Source of the DNA: Malonomonas rubra
Lineage (GTDB): Bacteria; Desulfobacterota; Desulfuromonadia; Desulfuromonadales; Geopsychrobacteraceae
Length of the DNA stretch: 64,000 nucleotides
Direction: 5' to 3'
NCBI RefSeq assembly: GCF_003247215.1
Contig: NZ_QKAP01000063.1
Span: 1-64,000, forward strand
Shown here: in pieces, positions 1 through 8,952 of the stretch
How positions within the stretch are numbered: position 1 is the first letter of the stretch
Layout of the letters: every line of letters starts with the position of its first letter
The notes under the pieces: generated by a model
The model's database searches: none
The model's input: only the letters and a program-made list of their open reading frames with translations
Told to the model about the DNA's origin: nothing
Position numbers and translations under genes: made by a program

Positions 1-586
1 GATAATCATCCAAGGACTCGGCCTTGTCGTCCATCAGCTTGACCCCGTGCCCATAGATATCCAATTCAGGGAGATGCTGTTTCAACCCTTGAGTAAAGCG
101 GTAGCGATGATTGTGCAATGTATGACGTTGCCGCTTGCTCGAACAGACCGTGGAAATCACTTTACTTTTATCTGAAGGGTGCAAAAACTTAATCCGTTCG
201 TAAGAAAGCACCCTCTCCTTCCCCCAGCCATAGAACCAATGTAGAGCGGCCTGAGAATAAATTCTATCATTGTGTGGCAGTGCCCAGGCCGGTTGGCTGG
301 TCAGAACCGCGCCGAACTGTTTCGTGAAGTCGTTCCCATAAGATTTGATCGAAGGGGGCTCTGTTGTCACGAGAATCGTCTGATTTTGCGGACAGGGGAG
401 CTTTTCCTCCATATAGGTCTGGGGAAAATCATTATAGATGACGAGCCAATCATAATCCCTCTCATCTGGATTGAAAATGAACCGACAACCTCCCCATTCT
501 GGCTCACCATGGGGGAACTGACGTAACCAAAGTTCCGGAAAGAAGGTACTCAGTTTTACTTTGATTTTTTTGGTACCCACAGCCAT
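1..586 (-). CDS. Family 10 (fucosyltransferase-like) glycosyltransferase, 5' part only
   Basis: The frame is open from an ATG at 586 to the left edge of the window, giving the first 195 codons; the C-terminal half lies outside. Visible landmarks are a hydrophobic strand with DWLVIYNDFP (residues 46-55), ILVTTEPPSIKSYG (71-84), VLTSQPAWALPH (94-105) and STVCSSKRQRHTLHNHRY (145-162). I recognise this pattern from bacterial GT10-type proteins, whose donor-binding C-terminal domain would follow. It probably adds a sugar to a surface glycan in the cytoplasm. The ribosome site is weak (GGGA about 8 bases upstream). It is the last visible gene of the polysaccharide block and lies about 110 bases beyond the next transferase. 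The acceptor and whether the sugar is fucose cannot be told. Confidence 0.72.
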   Translation of the reverse strand, partial: MAVGTKKIKVKLSTFFPELWLRQFPHGEPEWGGCRFIFNPDERDYDWLVIYNDFPQTYMEEKLPCPQNQTILVTTEPPSIKSYGNDFTKQFGAVLTSQPAWALPHNDRIYSQAALHWFYGWGKERVLSYERIKFLHPSDKSKVISTVCSSKRQRHTLHNHRYRFTQGLKQHLPELDIYGHGVKLMDDKAESLDDY

Positions 587-697
587 ACTTTTATCCCGTC
601 AACAAAGCACATCACGATTAATCCCCGACGCCAAGCCATAAACCAACGGCGCACTACAAACTAACAAACCAACTTCTATACTGAGTCAGTAAACGCT

Positions 698-1495
698 TTA
701 TTTCCAAAAATCCTCAATCCAACGAGTCGGTTTGACAACCTTGTAAAGACGTTTCCATGCTGGGATTTTAACAACAGTTGACCACACCCCCTGAATTGCT
801 TCATGCGGGTTCGGTGAACCGTGGAAAACCAATACTTTCGCACCAACAGGAATTTTGGCTGTAAAAAAATGTCGCAAAACCCCTTTCGGAAGGCAGTGGA
901 AACGAAAGCTTCGGCACCAACTCTCGGGCCAAAAGTTCAACTTCCCGTAGTGCTCAACAACCTGGTCCGACAGAAATTCCTGGCTGGCAGTGAAATACTT
1001 TTCCACTACCTCGCGTGGATGTTCCTCAAAGTACTTTTTTACAAACCCAAGTTCGCCAACGACCCAAGAGTAGCAAGAGGCCTGCCCGACATGATCCCCC
1101 CTGGTATTCCAATCGTTTATAATCACGAATTCATTTCCGGAAGGAAATTCAAAAAAACAGTCTATATTGTCAACAATGACAACATCCAAATCGAAATAGA
1201 GAACCCGCTGACCATTCAGCCCACCCAAATTATTATCGCAGAGCCCCGCCTCTTTTCTGTAAGCGTACTTGTTCTCCTCAGGTTTCACATTCAGAGAGGT
1301 CATCGGCTGAGTAATAATCTCAGAACTCAAACCTTCTACGTCATCTGTAAAACAATAAAAATTAAATTGTTTGGTCGTGTTACGTTTGATCATTCGGTAT
1401 AAACGATTCACGTATTCTGCATTATAAGCAGTGCCCCATTTTATACAAATGACATTATAAGTCTGTTGTTGCGTCAAAATCTGATTCCTATTCAC
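698..1495 (-). CDS. GT-A type glycosyltransferase for surface polysaccharide
   Basis: A 265-residue soluble protein with no signal peptide or membrane segment. An N-terminal strand (YNVICIKWGTAYNAEYV, residues 13-29) precedes a region ending in LYFDLDVVIVDN (99-110), which contains the D102-x-D104 pair typical of metal-dependent GT-A sugar-nucleotide transferases. A VFHG motif near residue 224 resembles the C-terminal metal-binding His of GT8-like enzymes. It follows the O-antigen ligase gene by 21 bases and precedes the GT10 gene, so a role in building O-antigen or outer-core sugar is likely. Donor and linkage are unknown. Confidence 0.65.
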   Translation of the reverse strand: MNRNQILTQQQTYNVICIKWGTAYNAEYVNRLYRMIKRNTTKQFNFYCFTDDVEGLSSEIITQPMTSLNVKPEENKYAYRKEAGLCDNNLGGLNGQRVLYFDLDVVIVDNIDCFFEFPSGNEFVIINDWNTRGDHVGQASCYSWVVGELGFVKKYFEEHPREVVEKYFTASQEFLSDQVVEHYGKLNFWPESWCRSFRFHCLPKGVLRHFFTAKIPVGAKVLVFHGSPNPHEAIQGVWSTVVKIPAWKRLYKVVKPTRWIEDFWK

Positions 1496-1516
1496 CGAAA
1501 ATTTACTGGCCCAAAG

Positions 1517-2737
1517 TCATTCAGATGCCTTAACAGGGGCAGCTTCCTTAATCGAGGTTTTTGCAATAGCTATCGCTAGAGTGATGTAAAAGAAAATCAA
1601 CATCATATTGTGCTTTGACCAGATCGACATAAAAGCCTGCCCATCAACCCAACAAGCTATAGGAACGGTTACAACCAATGCACGAGCATATCGATCAACC
1701 CCCTTGGTTGCAGCAACGCAGTATACAATAAAGGATATCCCCCCGATAAAAGCTACAAAAATCGCCAACCCAACAAAACCCGTGACAACAAATGCATCAA
1801 GAAAAATATTGTGCGGACTGCCATAACGGAGAACCTTCTGTTCGCGTAAAAAATCAGGGCCATCAATTCCGAGCCCTATAACTGGACTGTGTTCAAGCAC
1901 ATAATTTACATATTTAAATCCGCCATCTATTCTTCTTGATGTGTTGATTTTTGAGAAAGCTAAAATATTTCCTGAACTGATATAGCTCACTGAAAAAAGA
2001 GCAGCCAAAAACAACAAGGCAACAACCAAAAGTACAAATTTCTTTTTTTTAACGCCAAAAACGAGACCAATGTAAACGGCAGCTGAAAATGCAGTAACAA
2101 TAATTGCGGTTCGGCCATGAGAAAAAAAAGCCGCTATAAAAAAGAGAAATAAAAGAAAAAAATTCAAATTATTTTTATTCTTCAAGGCAAAATAAAAAAC
2201 AAATCCAGAACCAATAGCCACAAAATTATGCAAAGAATGGTACATCCAATATTCATATTTAACATTTTTCAAGTGCTTAACTGACTGCACAATATTAAAA
2301 TCGAAAAAATAACCAATCACGACAACAAGTGAAATTAAAATTGACGAGATAAATATAATCCTAATTGCAATTTCTTGATTTTCTTTTCTCCTTAAAGAGT
2401 GTAAAAACAAATATTCAGAAACCAGACATATAAACAAAGTCATCAGAGCAACTGAAAAAGCTTTAACACTGTTATTCAATGAAGAAAAATCTGATGGTAA
2501 AGTATTAACAACAAGCATCAATATAAAATAAAAAACAACAAAAAACACAAACCTTGAATATTTTATTTTAAAGATTTCAGCTCTAAAAAATGCAACCATT
2601 AAAATTATCAAACAAAAAAAATGAATGTAAAAAAGAGCCCTTCCTAAATAAATAAAAAGTGGCATCATTGCAACAAATCCAGAAGCAAATCCATCCTTAG
2701 TAAATTTTCCAAACCTTTCACTACTAACTAATTCCAT
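1517..2737 (-). CDS. O-antigen ligase / Wzy-type polymerase, integral membrane
   Basis: A very hydrophobic protein with about ten to twelve predicted membrane segments and a large loop carrying SPHNIFLDAFVVTGFVG, the Wzy_C/WaaL signature in which the His is usually essential. Such proteins either join undecaprenyl-linked O-antigen to lipid A-core or polymerise repeats in the inner membrane. I chose the ATG at 2737 (406 residues) because it has a CGGAAAG ribosome site and overlaps the upstream transferase by 14 bases; an ATG at 2779 would overlap by 56 bases. The DNA is conspicuously AT-rich with many A and T runs compared with the lipid A genes to the right, which suggests acquisition by transfer. 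Ligase versus polymerase cannot be decided here. Confidence 0.75.
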   Translation of the reverse strand: MELVSSERFGKFTKDGFASGFVAMMPLFIYLGRALFYIHFFCLIILMVAFFRAEIFKIKYSRFVFFVVFYFILMLVVNTLPSDFSSLNNSVKAFSVALMTLFICLVSEYLFLHSLRRKENQEIAIRIIFISSILISLVVVIGYFFDFNIVQSVKHLKNVKYEYWMYHSLHNFVAIGSGFVFYFALKNKNNLNFFLLFLFFIAAFFSHGRTAIIVTAFSAAVYIGLVFGVKKKKFVLLVVALLFLAALFSVSYISSGNILAFSKINTSRRIDGGFKYVNYVLEHSPVIGLGIDGPDFLREQKVLRYGSPHNIFLDAFVVTGFVGLAIFVAFIGGISFIVYCVAATKGVDRYARALVVTVPIACWVDGQAFMSIWSKHNMMLIFFYITLAIAIAKTSIKEAAPVKASE

Positions 2738-3710
2738 ATATCTTTCCGTAATATTCAATATAGTTTCTCGAGCAAGCATCTATTGAAAGAACTCCTGCAT
2801 ATTTCTTTTTGACTAAATCAAATATGTTACAATAATTTACATAATTATTATAAACGGAACTGAGTTTTTCTGAGATATCGAAATCATCTATCAATAGTTC
2901 TTCAGGCAAGATTTCATTACTTCCCGCCACATTGGTACTGACAAAAACTTTTGAGTAAAAAGCAGCCTCTATCATCGCCAGGCTGAACCCCTCGGAATGA
3001 GAACTCATGACCTGCAAGTCCGCCTCCGACAACAGTTCCGGGATATCCTTGCGAAAACCAAGAAGCTTTACCTTGTCACCAAGCTGCAGAGAAACAACTA
3101 AGCTTTCAAGGCGTCCACGCTCCTCGCCGTCGCCAACGATATTCAGTTCAAAGTCGAAATCAAGTTTTGCGACCTCGTTAATAAGGATGTCAAAGCCCTT
3201 AATCTTATCCAGCCTGCCGACGGCAATCATTTTAAAGGTTGAGTTTTTTTCTTTGGCCTCTATTTCTTCGACAGCAATCCCATTATAAATGACCGTTGCC
3301 TTGCCGCTGAGAACACTCTTCCTGACCCCTTCCGAGACTGCAATCACATTCTCCAGACGGTTGAAGATCTTGCCTTTCCTCGGATTATGCTTTGTTGCGA
3401 CATGCCTCAGCTTAAGCATTTTATTTATACCGTGAAATATTTCCGTCGCTTTGGCAAAATGGGTATGCACGATATCCGGCTGCATCTTCTTCAGCAGCCA
3501 ATAGAGTTCTGCCAGCAGAAAAGGATTTCTTCTGCTATCACGGGACACATACTCAATGACCTCTATCCTGCTATCAACGCGAGGAAGAAACAGGGCCTCC
3601 TTCGGCACCAGCAACACAATATCAATCTGCGAGCACAAAGCATTGACCAGTTCTATGTATGCCTCTCCCCGGCCGAGCCCCTTGGAGGCTATGTAATGAC
3701 AAACCTTCAT
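2724..3710 (-). CDS. GT4-family glycosyltransferase
   Basis: A 328-residue GT-B fold transferase. The N-terminal acceptor domain begins MKVCHYIASKGLGRGEAYI and includes PDIVHTHFAKATEI near residue 80. The C-terminal donor domain has AVGRLDKIKGFDILI (about 166-180), LLGFRKDIPELLSEADLQV (about 217-235) and SHSEGFSLAMIEAAF (about 238-252), the E-x7-E region of GT4 enzymes. It would transfer a sugar from a nucleotide or lipid donor during LPS core or O-antigen assembly on the cytoplasmic face of the membrane. The codon makeup becomes AT-rich towards its 3' end, merging with the AT-rich ligase gene. The sugar is not predictable. Confidence 0.8.
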   Translation of the reverse strand: MKVCHYIASKGLGRGEAYIELVNALCSQIDIVLLVPKEALFLPRVDSRIEVIEYVSRDSRRNPFLLAELYWLLKKMQPDIVHTHFAKATEIFHGINKMLKLRHVATKHNPRKGKIFNRLENVIAVSEGVRKSVLSGKATVIYNGIAVEEIEAKEKNSTFKMIAVGRLDKIKGFDILINEVAKLDFDFELNIVGDGEERGRLESLVVSLQLGDKVKLLGFRKDIPELLSEADLQVMSSHSEGFSLAMIEAAFYSKVFVSTNVAGSNEILPEELLIDDFDISEKLSSVYNNYVNYCNIFDLVKKKYAGVLSIDACSRNYIEYYGKIYGIS

Positions 3711-3768
3711 GAAGAAACCTCAAAAATGTCAGTTGGTGCATTCACATCTACAGCCCGAAACATGCCAG

Positions 3769-4863
3769 TCAGTTTTCCCCGAAAGAACGATACAGTTGCA
3801 AATTCCTGGCAACCATAGACTCCAAGCTAAATTCCTGCTCAACCCAACCGCGCAGAACCTGCGAATCCCGATTGAGCAATTCCAGCATCCTGCCTGCAAG
3901 ACCACTTTCATCCCCCGGTTCAACCAGTTGCCCACACAGTGGAACCTTGACAATATCGACAACGCCACCATGATTGGTCGCTATGACCGGTATGTTCATT
4001 GCGAGCGCTTCAGCAGCTGTACGCCCGAAACTTTCCGGCTTTTTGGAGCAGGACACCAGCAAGCTGCTCAACGCATATATTTCAGCAATCTTACTTTGGC
4101 TTCCGACAAAACGGATACACTCTTCCAGCCCCAGTTCTTCGACCATCGACAGTAAAGTCTTGTAGTAATCCTGCTTGTCTGATCGCACGCCTCCAACAAT
4201 CAAGCCACAGATCGTTGGCAGGCTGTCTTTTGCCAAAGCAATTGACCGAATGAAAGTTTCATAATCTTTCAATTGGGTAATTCGCCCAACGGCACTCACC
4301 ACAATGCGACCGTTCAGACCATACTGTTCCCGAAATGTTTCGACAAATTGTTGATCGACATTCGCCGGGTCAAACAAGTCCAAGTCGACACCACGAGGGA
4401 TCACCACAATTTTTTCATCTGGAACCTGATAATGATGCTGAACATAATTCTTGATTGCGTGGCTGACACAGATCACTCTATCGCCATAGGTCATAACCCG
4501 ACTATAGGCATTAACACTGTTGAATCCGTGCACCGTCGTGACAAAAGGTAGATGCAGCTTTTTGTTCGCCAAATAGGCAAGCCAGGCAGGAACCCGACTG
4601 CGAGCGTGAATTATGTCGGGCTTGAGACGTCTCAGAATCGACCGCAAACGCAACACCCTGGCAGGAGCGGTGAAAGGGTTTTTACTGCAAACATCAAGCT
4701 GAATATGCCTGCCACCATCGACAATTATCTGGGCCGATTGCTTGCCACCAGCACTGATGACAACACTCTCAATTCCTCGCCTAACAAATTCGCGATTGAG
4801 CTCAACCACCCCCCGCTCAACCCCTCCCTCATTCAATTCTGGCAGCAATTGCACGACCCTCAA
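3769..4863 (-). CDS. GT4-family glycosyltransferase, LPS core type
   Basis: A 364-residue GT-B transferase. It opens MRVVQLLPELNEGGVERGVV, the glycine-rich N-terminus typical of GT4 enzymes, and has KPDIIHARSRVPAWLAY near residue 80 and VISAVGRITQLKDYETFI near 190. The donor site region reads KKPESFGRTAAEALAMNIPVIA (about 285-306, read in two parts: KKPESFGRTAAEALA then MNIPVIA). Its ATG overlaps the stop of the ELM1-like gene in an ATGA, so the two are translationally coupled. Neighbours lpxK and waaA suggest it adds an early core sugar to Kdo-lipid A, but that is inference from position. Confidence 0.82.
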   Translation of the reverse strand: MRVVQLLPELNEGGVERGVVELNREFVRRGIESVVISAGGKQSAQIIVDGGRHIQLDVCSKNPFTAPARVLRLRSILRRLKPDIIHARSRVPAWLAYLANKKLHLPFVTTVHGFNSVNAYSRVMTYGDRVICVSHAIKNYVQHHYQVPDEKIVVIPRGVDLDLFDPANVDQQFVETFREQYGLNGRIVVSAVGRITQLKDYETFIRSIALAKDSLPTICGLIVGGVRSDKQDYYKTLLSMVEELGLEECIRFVGSQSKIAEIYALSSLLVSCSKKPESFGRTAAEALAMNIPVIATNHGGVVDIVKVPLCGQLVEPGDESGLAGRMLELLNRDSQVLRGWVEQEFSLESMVARNLQLYRSFGEN

Positions 4864-5768
4864 AGCCTCCCCCCTCCTAGTTCAGCCGATTGATCGATCT
4901 TTTGCTTTTCACCCCCCACTTGCCCATCAAATAAGTGGACAGCATTTATTTTCTGCAATTCTGTCAACATTCTGCCAAACTTGCCCTTAGTTACCGTCAT
5001 ATTTTGAGGCAGCAACACTTCCACCCCCGCCGTTCCAAAACTGACCGCCTCACTGATCATGGAAGTTGAGTCGGCGGTCAAAAAGACATATTCGCTATGG
5101 GCCAAGAAATCGGGAATCGGATTAATCTGCTCCTGAGAATAAAAGATTGCCCGGTTCCATGTAAATTTCCGCAGAACCGTTTCGACCGACGCCGGTGTTC
5201 GGCGGGAGGTAGTCAGCCAGAAATCGTAGCCGGGAAGCAACGAGAAGATTTTCTCGAGTTGGGCCGCCAAAAAAGTCGGGTCCATCCGTCCCTGCTTACT
5301 GTCGCCGCCGATAATTACCGAAATATACTTGTGACCTTCTTCCGGACTCACTAATCCTTGCGGCTCGACATAGGCTAAATTAACGGGCAGGCTGATAATA
5401 TTTTCCTGCGTTGGCGGGTCATCATGCTGCTGCGCAACAATCAGGTCAAAATCATAGCGATAGCCCTTCGGCAACATGATCGCTATAGATTTTATCCTCC
5501 TCTGCGAGGCCAACACCCGGTTTGCATAGTAAGTTTCCGAGCCGGTCGAGACGACGGCCTGATAGTCCCCGGAAACTGTTTCTGCTTGAAACAGGCTGGG
5601 AATGCTCAGGTACAATCGATCTGCCAAATACGAGAGGGCTTTCGCCAATCGGCTACGAAACCGAATCTCTGTGATGTCGTAATCGAAACCCAAATGTTTG
5701 GCAAAAGCGATCGATTGATTCAAGTGCCCAGGCTTGCCGTCGCTGATGATCAATAAGCGACCTTGCAC
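4860..5768 (-). CDS. ELM1/GtrOC1-like protein
   Basis: A 302-residue protein starting at GTG (5768). It begins with LLIISDGKPGHLNQSIAFA (residues 5-23), the signature of the family named after plant mitochondrial fission protein ELM1, followed by a GT-B-like C-terminal half with YISVIIGGDSK (about 148-158), WLTTSRRTP (about 184-192) and FLTADSTSMISEAVSFGT (about 229-246). The last motif looks like a sugar-nucleotide binding site. Bacterial members commonly sit in LPS loci and may be glycosyltransferases, but their activity is not established. It lies 8 bases after the Trm112 gene and overlaps the next transferase by 4 bases, so it is part of the same operon. Confidence 0.75.
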   Translation of the reverse strand: MQGRLLIISDGKPGHLNQSIAFAKHLGFDYDITEIRFRSRLAKALSYLADRLYLSIPSLFQAETVSGDYQAVVSTGSETYYANRVLASQRRIKSIAIMLPKGYRYDFDLIVAQQHDDPPTQENIISLPVNLAYVEPQGLVSPEEGHKYISVIIGGDSKQGRMDPTFLAAQLEKIFSLLPGYDFWLTTSRRTPASVETVLRKFTWNRAIFYSQEQINPIPDFLAHSEYVFLTADSTSMISEAVSFGTAGVEVLLPQNMTVTKGKFGRMLTELQKINAVHLFDGQVGGEKQKIDQSAELGGGRL

Positions 5769-5776
5769 GTTATCCC

Positions 5777-5944
5777 CTAAAATTCTTCCGCTTCTTCAAT
5801 CAGCATCACCGGAATATCGTCCCGCACCGGAAAGCGCAATCGGCAGGCAGAGCATGTAATCGACTTTCCGTCTTCGGCCAGCTCGACATTCTGCTTGCAT
5901 TTCGGGCAGGCAAGTATGTCCATTAATTCTGCACGTACAGCCAT
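5777..5944 (-). CDS. Trm112-family small zinc protein (YcaR-like)
   Basis: A 55-residue protein. It reads MAVRAELMDILACPKCKQN, then a short loop and SITCSACRLRFPVRDDIPVM, ending EEAEEF. The four cysteines in CPKC and CSAC form a zinc ribbon, and IPVML is the conserved Trm112 C-terminal strand. In eukaryotes Trm112 activates methyltransferases; bacterial copies are often encoded beside lpxK and kdsB, but their partner is unclear. The ATG overlaps the lpxK stop by one base (TAATG), so translation is coupled to lpxK. No methyltransferase gene is next to it here. Confidence 0.85.
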   Translation of the reverse strand: MAVRAELMDILACPKCKQNVELAEDGKSITCSACRLRFPVRDDIPVMLIEEAEEF

Positions 5945-7008
5945 TATTTACTCCATAATCTCCGCTGAACTTCGGTTCTAAATGCGGACTCGTTCTCTAT
6001 CAGAATATCCATCGGCGCTTGATAGCATGGCAGGTCAAAAAAGTCACCCCTCAGTTTGACGGCATCTTTTTCCGTGGTGATTAAGGCATCGCAACCACTG
6101 CTGGCAGCTCTAATTTGCTGCAACATCTGGGAATCAAATTGGCAGTGATCACCAAGCGAAAGTTGCCTCTCCACTGTTAACCCACTTGCCCGCAACCCGG
6201 CAAAGAACCCTTCGGGATTGGCGATGCCAGCAAAAGCGCACAGTCGCATGTTTTTTAACTGTGTGAACTTAATTGTCTCACCGGTCAATGCAACAGCTGT
6301 ATCTGCCAATTGATGCCGGCTACAATAAACTGGGCGCCCAAAATCAAAATCACTCTGCCGCTCGGCGCGCGTCAACAGCAACAGGTCCGCCCGTTTCAGT
6401 GCGGCAGGGAACTCGCGTAACAACCCCGCAGGGAGTGGACAGCCATTCGCAACAGGTCGTTTCGCATCAAGTAGTACCAGATCGAGATCACGCCTAACTG
6501 CCCTGTGCTGAAACCCATCATCAAGGATAACAACATCTGCTGCATATTTTTCGATTGCGAAACGCACTCCATCAGCCCGTTTCCGCGCAATCAGAACAAC
6601 AGCACCAGGATTCCTTTGGGCTAACAGGCAGGGTTCATCGCCAGCCTCCGTGGCATCAAGCAGTAAACCATACCCTTCTGAAACAACACCGACCGAACCG
6701 ACAAAGCTTCCGCCGTAACCACGACTGACGACAGCTGGCTTTTTCCCCTGTTGGATAAATTCCTTGATCAACCAGTCGACAACCGGGGTCTTGCCAGTCC
6801 CTCCAGCAGCCAGGTTGCCGACCGAAACGACCGGTACCGGCGCACGATAGCTCGAAAAGACCCCGATATCGTAACACCAACCCCGAACCAAGCCGGCCAC
6901 TCCATAAAGGAGAGAAAAAGGCAGCAGCAACAAGAAAAGGCTGCTGTCGAGCAGATCATTCGGTCCGGCAACAGCTAAACGCCGGTGATATTGCAACAAG
7001 CGATTCAT
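5944..7008 (-). CDS. lpxK: Tetraacyldisaccharide 4'-kinase
   Basis: LpxK phosphorylates the 4' position of the lipid A disaccharide at the cytoplasmic face of the inner membrane. The 354-residue protein has an N-terminal hydrophobic anchor (residues 22-42), a P-loop in VGNLAAGGTGKTP (63-75) and VVILDDGFQHRAVRRDLDLV near 155, whose DDGFQH is the family hallmark containing the Walker B Asp and catalytic base. Length is in the usual range. It begins on the last base of the waaA stop codon and ends by overlapping the Trm112 start, so it belongs to the continuous lipid A operon. Confidence 0.95.
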   Translation of the reverse strand: MNRLLQYHRRLAVAGPNDLLDSSLFLLLLPFSLLYGVAGLVRGWCYDIGVFSSYRAPVPVVSVGNLAAGGTGKTPVVDWLIKEFIQQGKKPAVVSRGYGGSFVGSVGVVSEGYGLLLDATEAGDEPCLLAQRNPGAVVLIARKRADGVRFAIEKYAADVVILDDGFQHRAVRRDLDLVLLDAKRPVANGCPLPAGLLREFPAALKRADLLLLTRAERQSDFDFGRPVYCSRHQLADTAVALTGETIKFTQLKNMRLCAFAGIANPEGFFAGLRASGLTVERQLSLGDHCQFDSQMLQQIRAASSGCDALITTEKDAVKLRGDFFDLPCYQAPMDILIENESAFRTEVQRRLWSK

Positions 7009-8300
7009 CAGTCCTTCACGTAGCGCGCAATTCGTCGCATGGTCCGCTCAGTCGCCCCGGCATTTTCTGCGATCAATGAGCGACCCGCCTGCCCCATCGC
7101 CCGACGACGGATCGGATCATCCAGCAATTTACAGCATTGCTGCAGAAGTTCTCGTTGGTTATGAACTTTTATCCCTGCACCAGCACGGATCAGCTTGGCG
7201 GAAATTTCCCGGAAATTGTGTACGTGTGCACCGAACAGCACCGGCTTTTCTAGTAAAGCGGCCTCCAACAAGTTATGGCCACCAACTGGTACCAAACTGC
7301 CGCCGACAAATACCAGATCAGCGACAGCGTAAAAATCAAGAACTTCCCCCAATGTATCAACCAGCAGCACCTGCCCCGACTTTAAATCGGAAGCGCCAAC
7401 CTTTATTTGACTCCGCAAGCGACTTTCCAAACCGGCTTCCTGTAGTTGTCCCTGAACTTCTCGGCAACGTTCCGGATGTCTCGGTATCAATACCAGCAGC
7501 AGTTCCCGACCACTCTCCAACAGTTGCTTAAATACGGAAACTACCTGTTCCTCTTCCCCGGCATGGGTGCTGCCAGCCACCAGAACAGGCATATTCTCTG
7601 GCAGTGCGAATCGATGTTTTGCCTTTACCACATCCTCTTCAGACAAGTCTTTCAACTGGTGATCGAATTTCAGGTTACCAGTATTTTCAACGCGCGAACT
7701 TTCCGCACCCAATTGGTTGATCCGCTCGGCATCCAACTGAGATTGCATACAGAACGCAGAAAAACACTCCAGCACCGGACGCAGTAAAGGGCGAAAAAAA
7801 CGGTAACGTGGGTATGAACGATCAGAAATCCGCCCGTTGACCAGTACTAACGGGATAGACAGTCGCTTCGCCTGGCGAACGAAATTCGGCCAGATTTCGG
7901 TTTCGACAATGACCACCAGATCGGGATTGATTATTTGCAGCACCCGCCTCACCGCCCACGAAAAATCGAAAGGGAAAAACAGGCAGAAGTCGATATCGGA
8001 ATTTTCCAAAGCCATCGCATGTCCGGTTTCGGTAACATTGGTCAACAGAATCAGATGTTCGGGATTCTGTTTTTTCAGCTCCCGCAACAATGGGCCCGCC
8101 GCCCGCGTTTCACCAACCGACACCGCATGCACCCAGAGAATCCTTCGTCCCTGAAAGCGCTGCAACTGCTCCTCGGAAAAATATCCGAGCCGCTCCCGGA
8201 TGCCGCGTCGGCTCTTCCCATAACGGTAGCCCCGCAGCACATAATAGGGAATAAGCAGGACAGCAGCGATCAGCAGCAGCAAATCATACAGCAGATACAC
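7008..8300 (-). CDS. waaA: Kdo transferase
   Basis: WaaA (KdtA) transfers Kdo from CMP-Kdo to lipid IVA. I place the start at GTG 8300 (about 430 residues) because GGAGG lies just upstream and the hydrophobic anchor begins right there; a longer frame from ATG 8354 would overlap the acyltransferase gene by 70 bases. Landmarks: ILWVHAVSVGETRAAGPLL with the catalytic Glu, FPFDFSWAVRR, IVETEIWPNF and a GT-B donor site with FVGGSLVPVGGHNLLEAA. It overlaps the upstream acyltransferase gene by 17 bases. Whether it adds one or two Kdo residues is not visible. Confidence 0.93.
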   Translation of the reverse strand: MYLLYDLLLLIAAVLLIPYYVLRGYRYGKSRRGIRERLGYFSEEQLQRFQGRRILWVHAVSVGETRAAGPLLRELKKQNPEHLILLTNVTETGHAMALENSDIDFCLFFPFDFSWAVRRVLQIINPDLVVIVETEIWPNFVRQAKRLSIPLVLVNGRISDRSYPRYRFFRPLLRPVLECFSAFCMQSQLDAERINQLGAESSRVENTGNLKFDHQLKDLSEEDVVKAKHRFALPENMPVLVAGSTHAGEEEQVVSVFKQLLESGRELLLVLIPRHPERCREVQGQLQEAGLESRLRSQIKVGASDLKSGQVLLVDTLGEVLDFYAVADLVFVGGSLVPVGGHNLLEAALLEKPVLFGAHVHNFREISAKLIRAGAGIKVHNQRELLQQCCKLLDDPIRRRAMGQAGRSLIAENAGATERTMRRIARYVKD

Positions 8301-8952
8301 CGTATCCCTCCAAATGAGCCAGGGCTTGCTGCTGATTTTCAGCAATTGCCGCAATCAGTTTTTCGCGAAACAGTTCCACGCCTTCGTCCTTGTTGAAACA
8401 GACCGGTACTCCGAAGGAAAAAACCCCCCGACCGAATGGATAGGGCAAAAGAAATTTATCCCAGGAGGCAAAACGATGCCCTTTGCTGCAGGCAAACGCC
8501 ATCGGCACCACCGGTCGGTTCCCCATGCGAGCCAATTGCACAACACCATCTTTCAGCTCGTGGCGCGGCCCCTTGGGACCATCCGGGGTAATGACCAGAT
8601 CGACCTCTTCATTCGCCAGCGCAACCATCTCTTTAAAGGCAGCCCGACCACCTCGCGAGGAGGAACCGCGTACCGCCTGCTGACCGAAGTACTGCATCAC
8701 CCGGGCGATCAGTTCGCCATCTTTGGAGGCGCTGATAAGGATCTTGCTCCCCGGGCCACGATAACCTTTCACCATCAGCAAAAGCTGATCGTGCCAGAAA
8801 GCGAGGATCAGATGTTCTCCGCGCTGCCAGATCGCTTTTGGATGCTGCTCGCCGATGAAATCAATCCGGTTCAGTCGGTACAGCAGCCGAATGATTATGG
8901 AAGCCAGAAACGGGCCAATCGTTACCAGGAGCCGATCCCCCAAACGCATCAA
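8284..8952 (-). CDS. DUF374 lysophospholipid acyltransferase-family protein
   Basis: A 222-residue protein with an N-terminal hydrophobic helix (about residues 8-25). The acyltransferase-like motifs are ILAFWHDQLLLM (about 48-59; this family has H-D where LpxL has H-x4-D), ISASKDGELIARVM (about 73-86), RGGRAAFKEM and ITPDGPKGPRHELKDG (about 121-136). This pattern defines DUF374, a group encoded in lipid A operons of many Gram-negatives without classical LpxL. It is therefore a candidate late acyltransferase for Kdo-lipid A, which is inference from family and position between msbA and waaA. It overlaps msbA by 4 bases (ATGA). Confidence 0.83.
   Translation of the reverse strand: MMRLGDRLLVTIGPFLASIIIRLLYRLNRIDFIGEQHPKAIWQRGEHLILAFWHDQLLLMVKGYRGPGSKILISASKDGELIARVMQYFGQQAVRGSSSRGGRAAFKEMVALANEEVDLVITPDGPKGPRHELKDGVVQLARMGNRPVVPMAFACSKGHRFASWDKFLLPYPFGRGVFSFGVPVCFNKDEGVELFREKLIAAIAENQQQALAHLEGYGVSAV

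Noticed and set aside
821-1402. A 193-codon plus-strand frame
   Set aside because: It lies entirely opposite the GT-A transferase gene with a DxD motif and shows no protein-like pattern.
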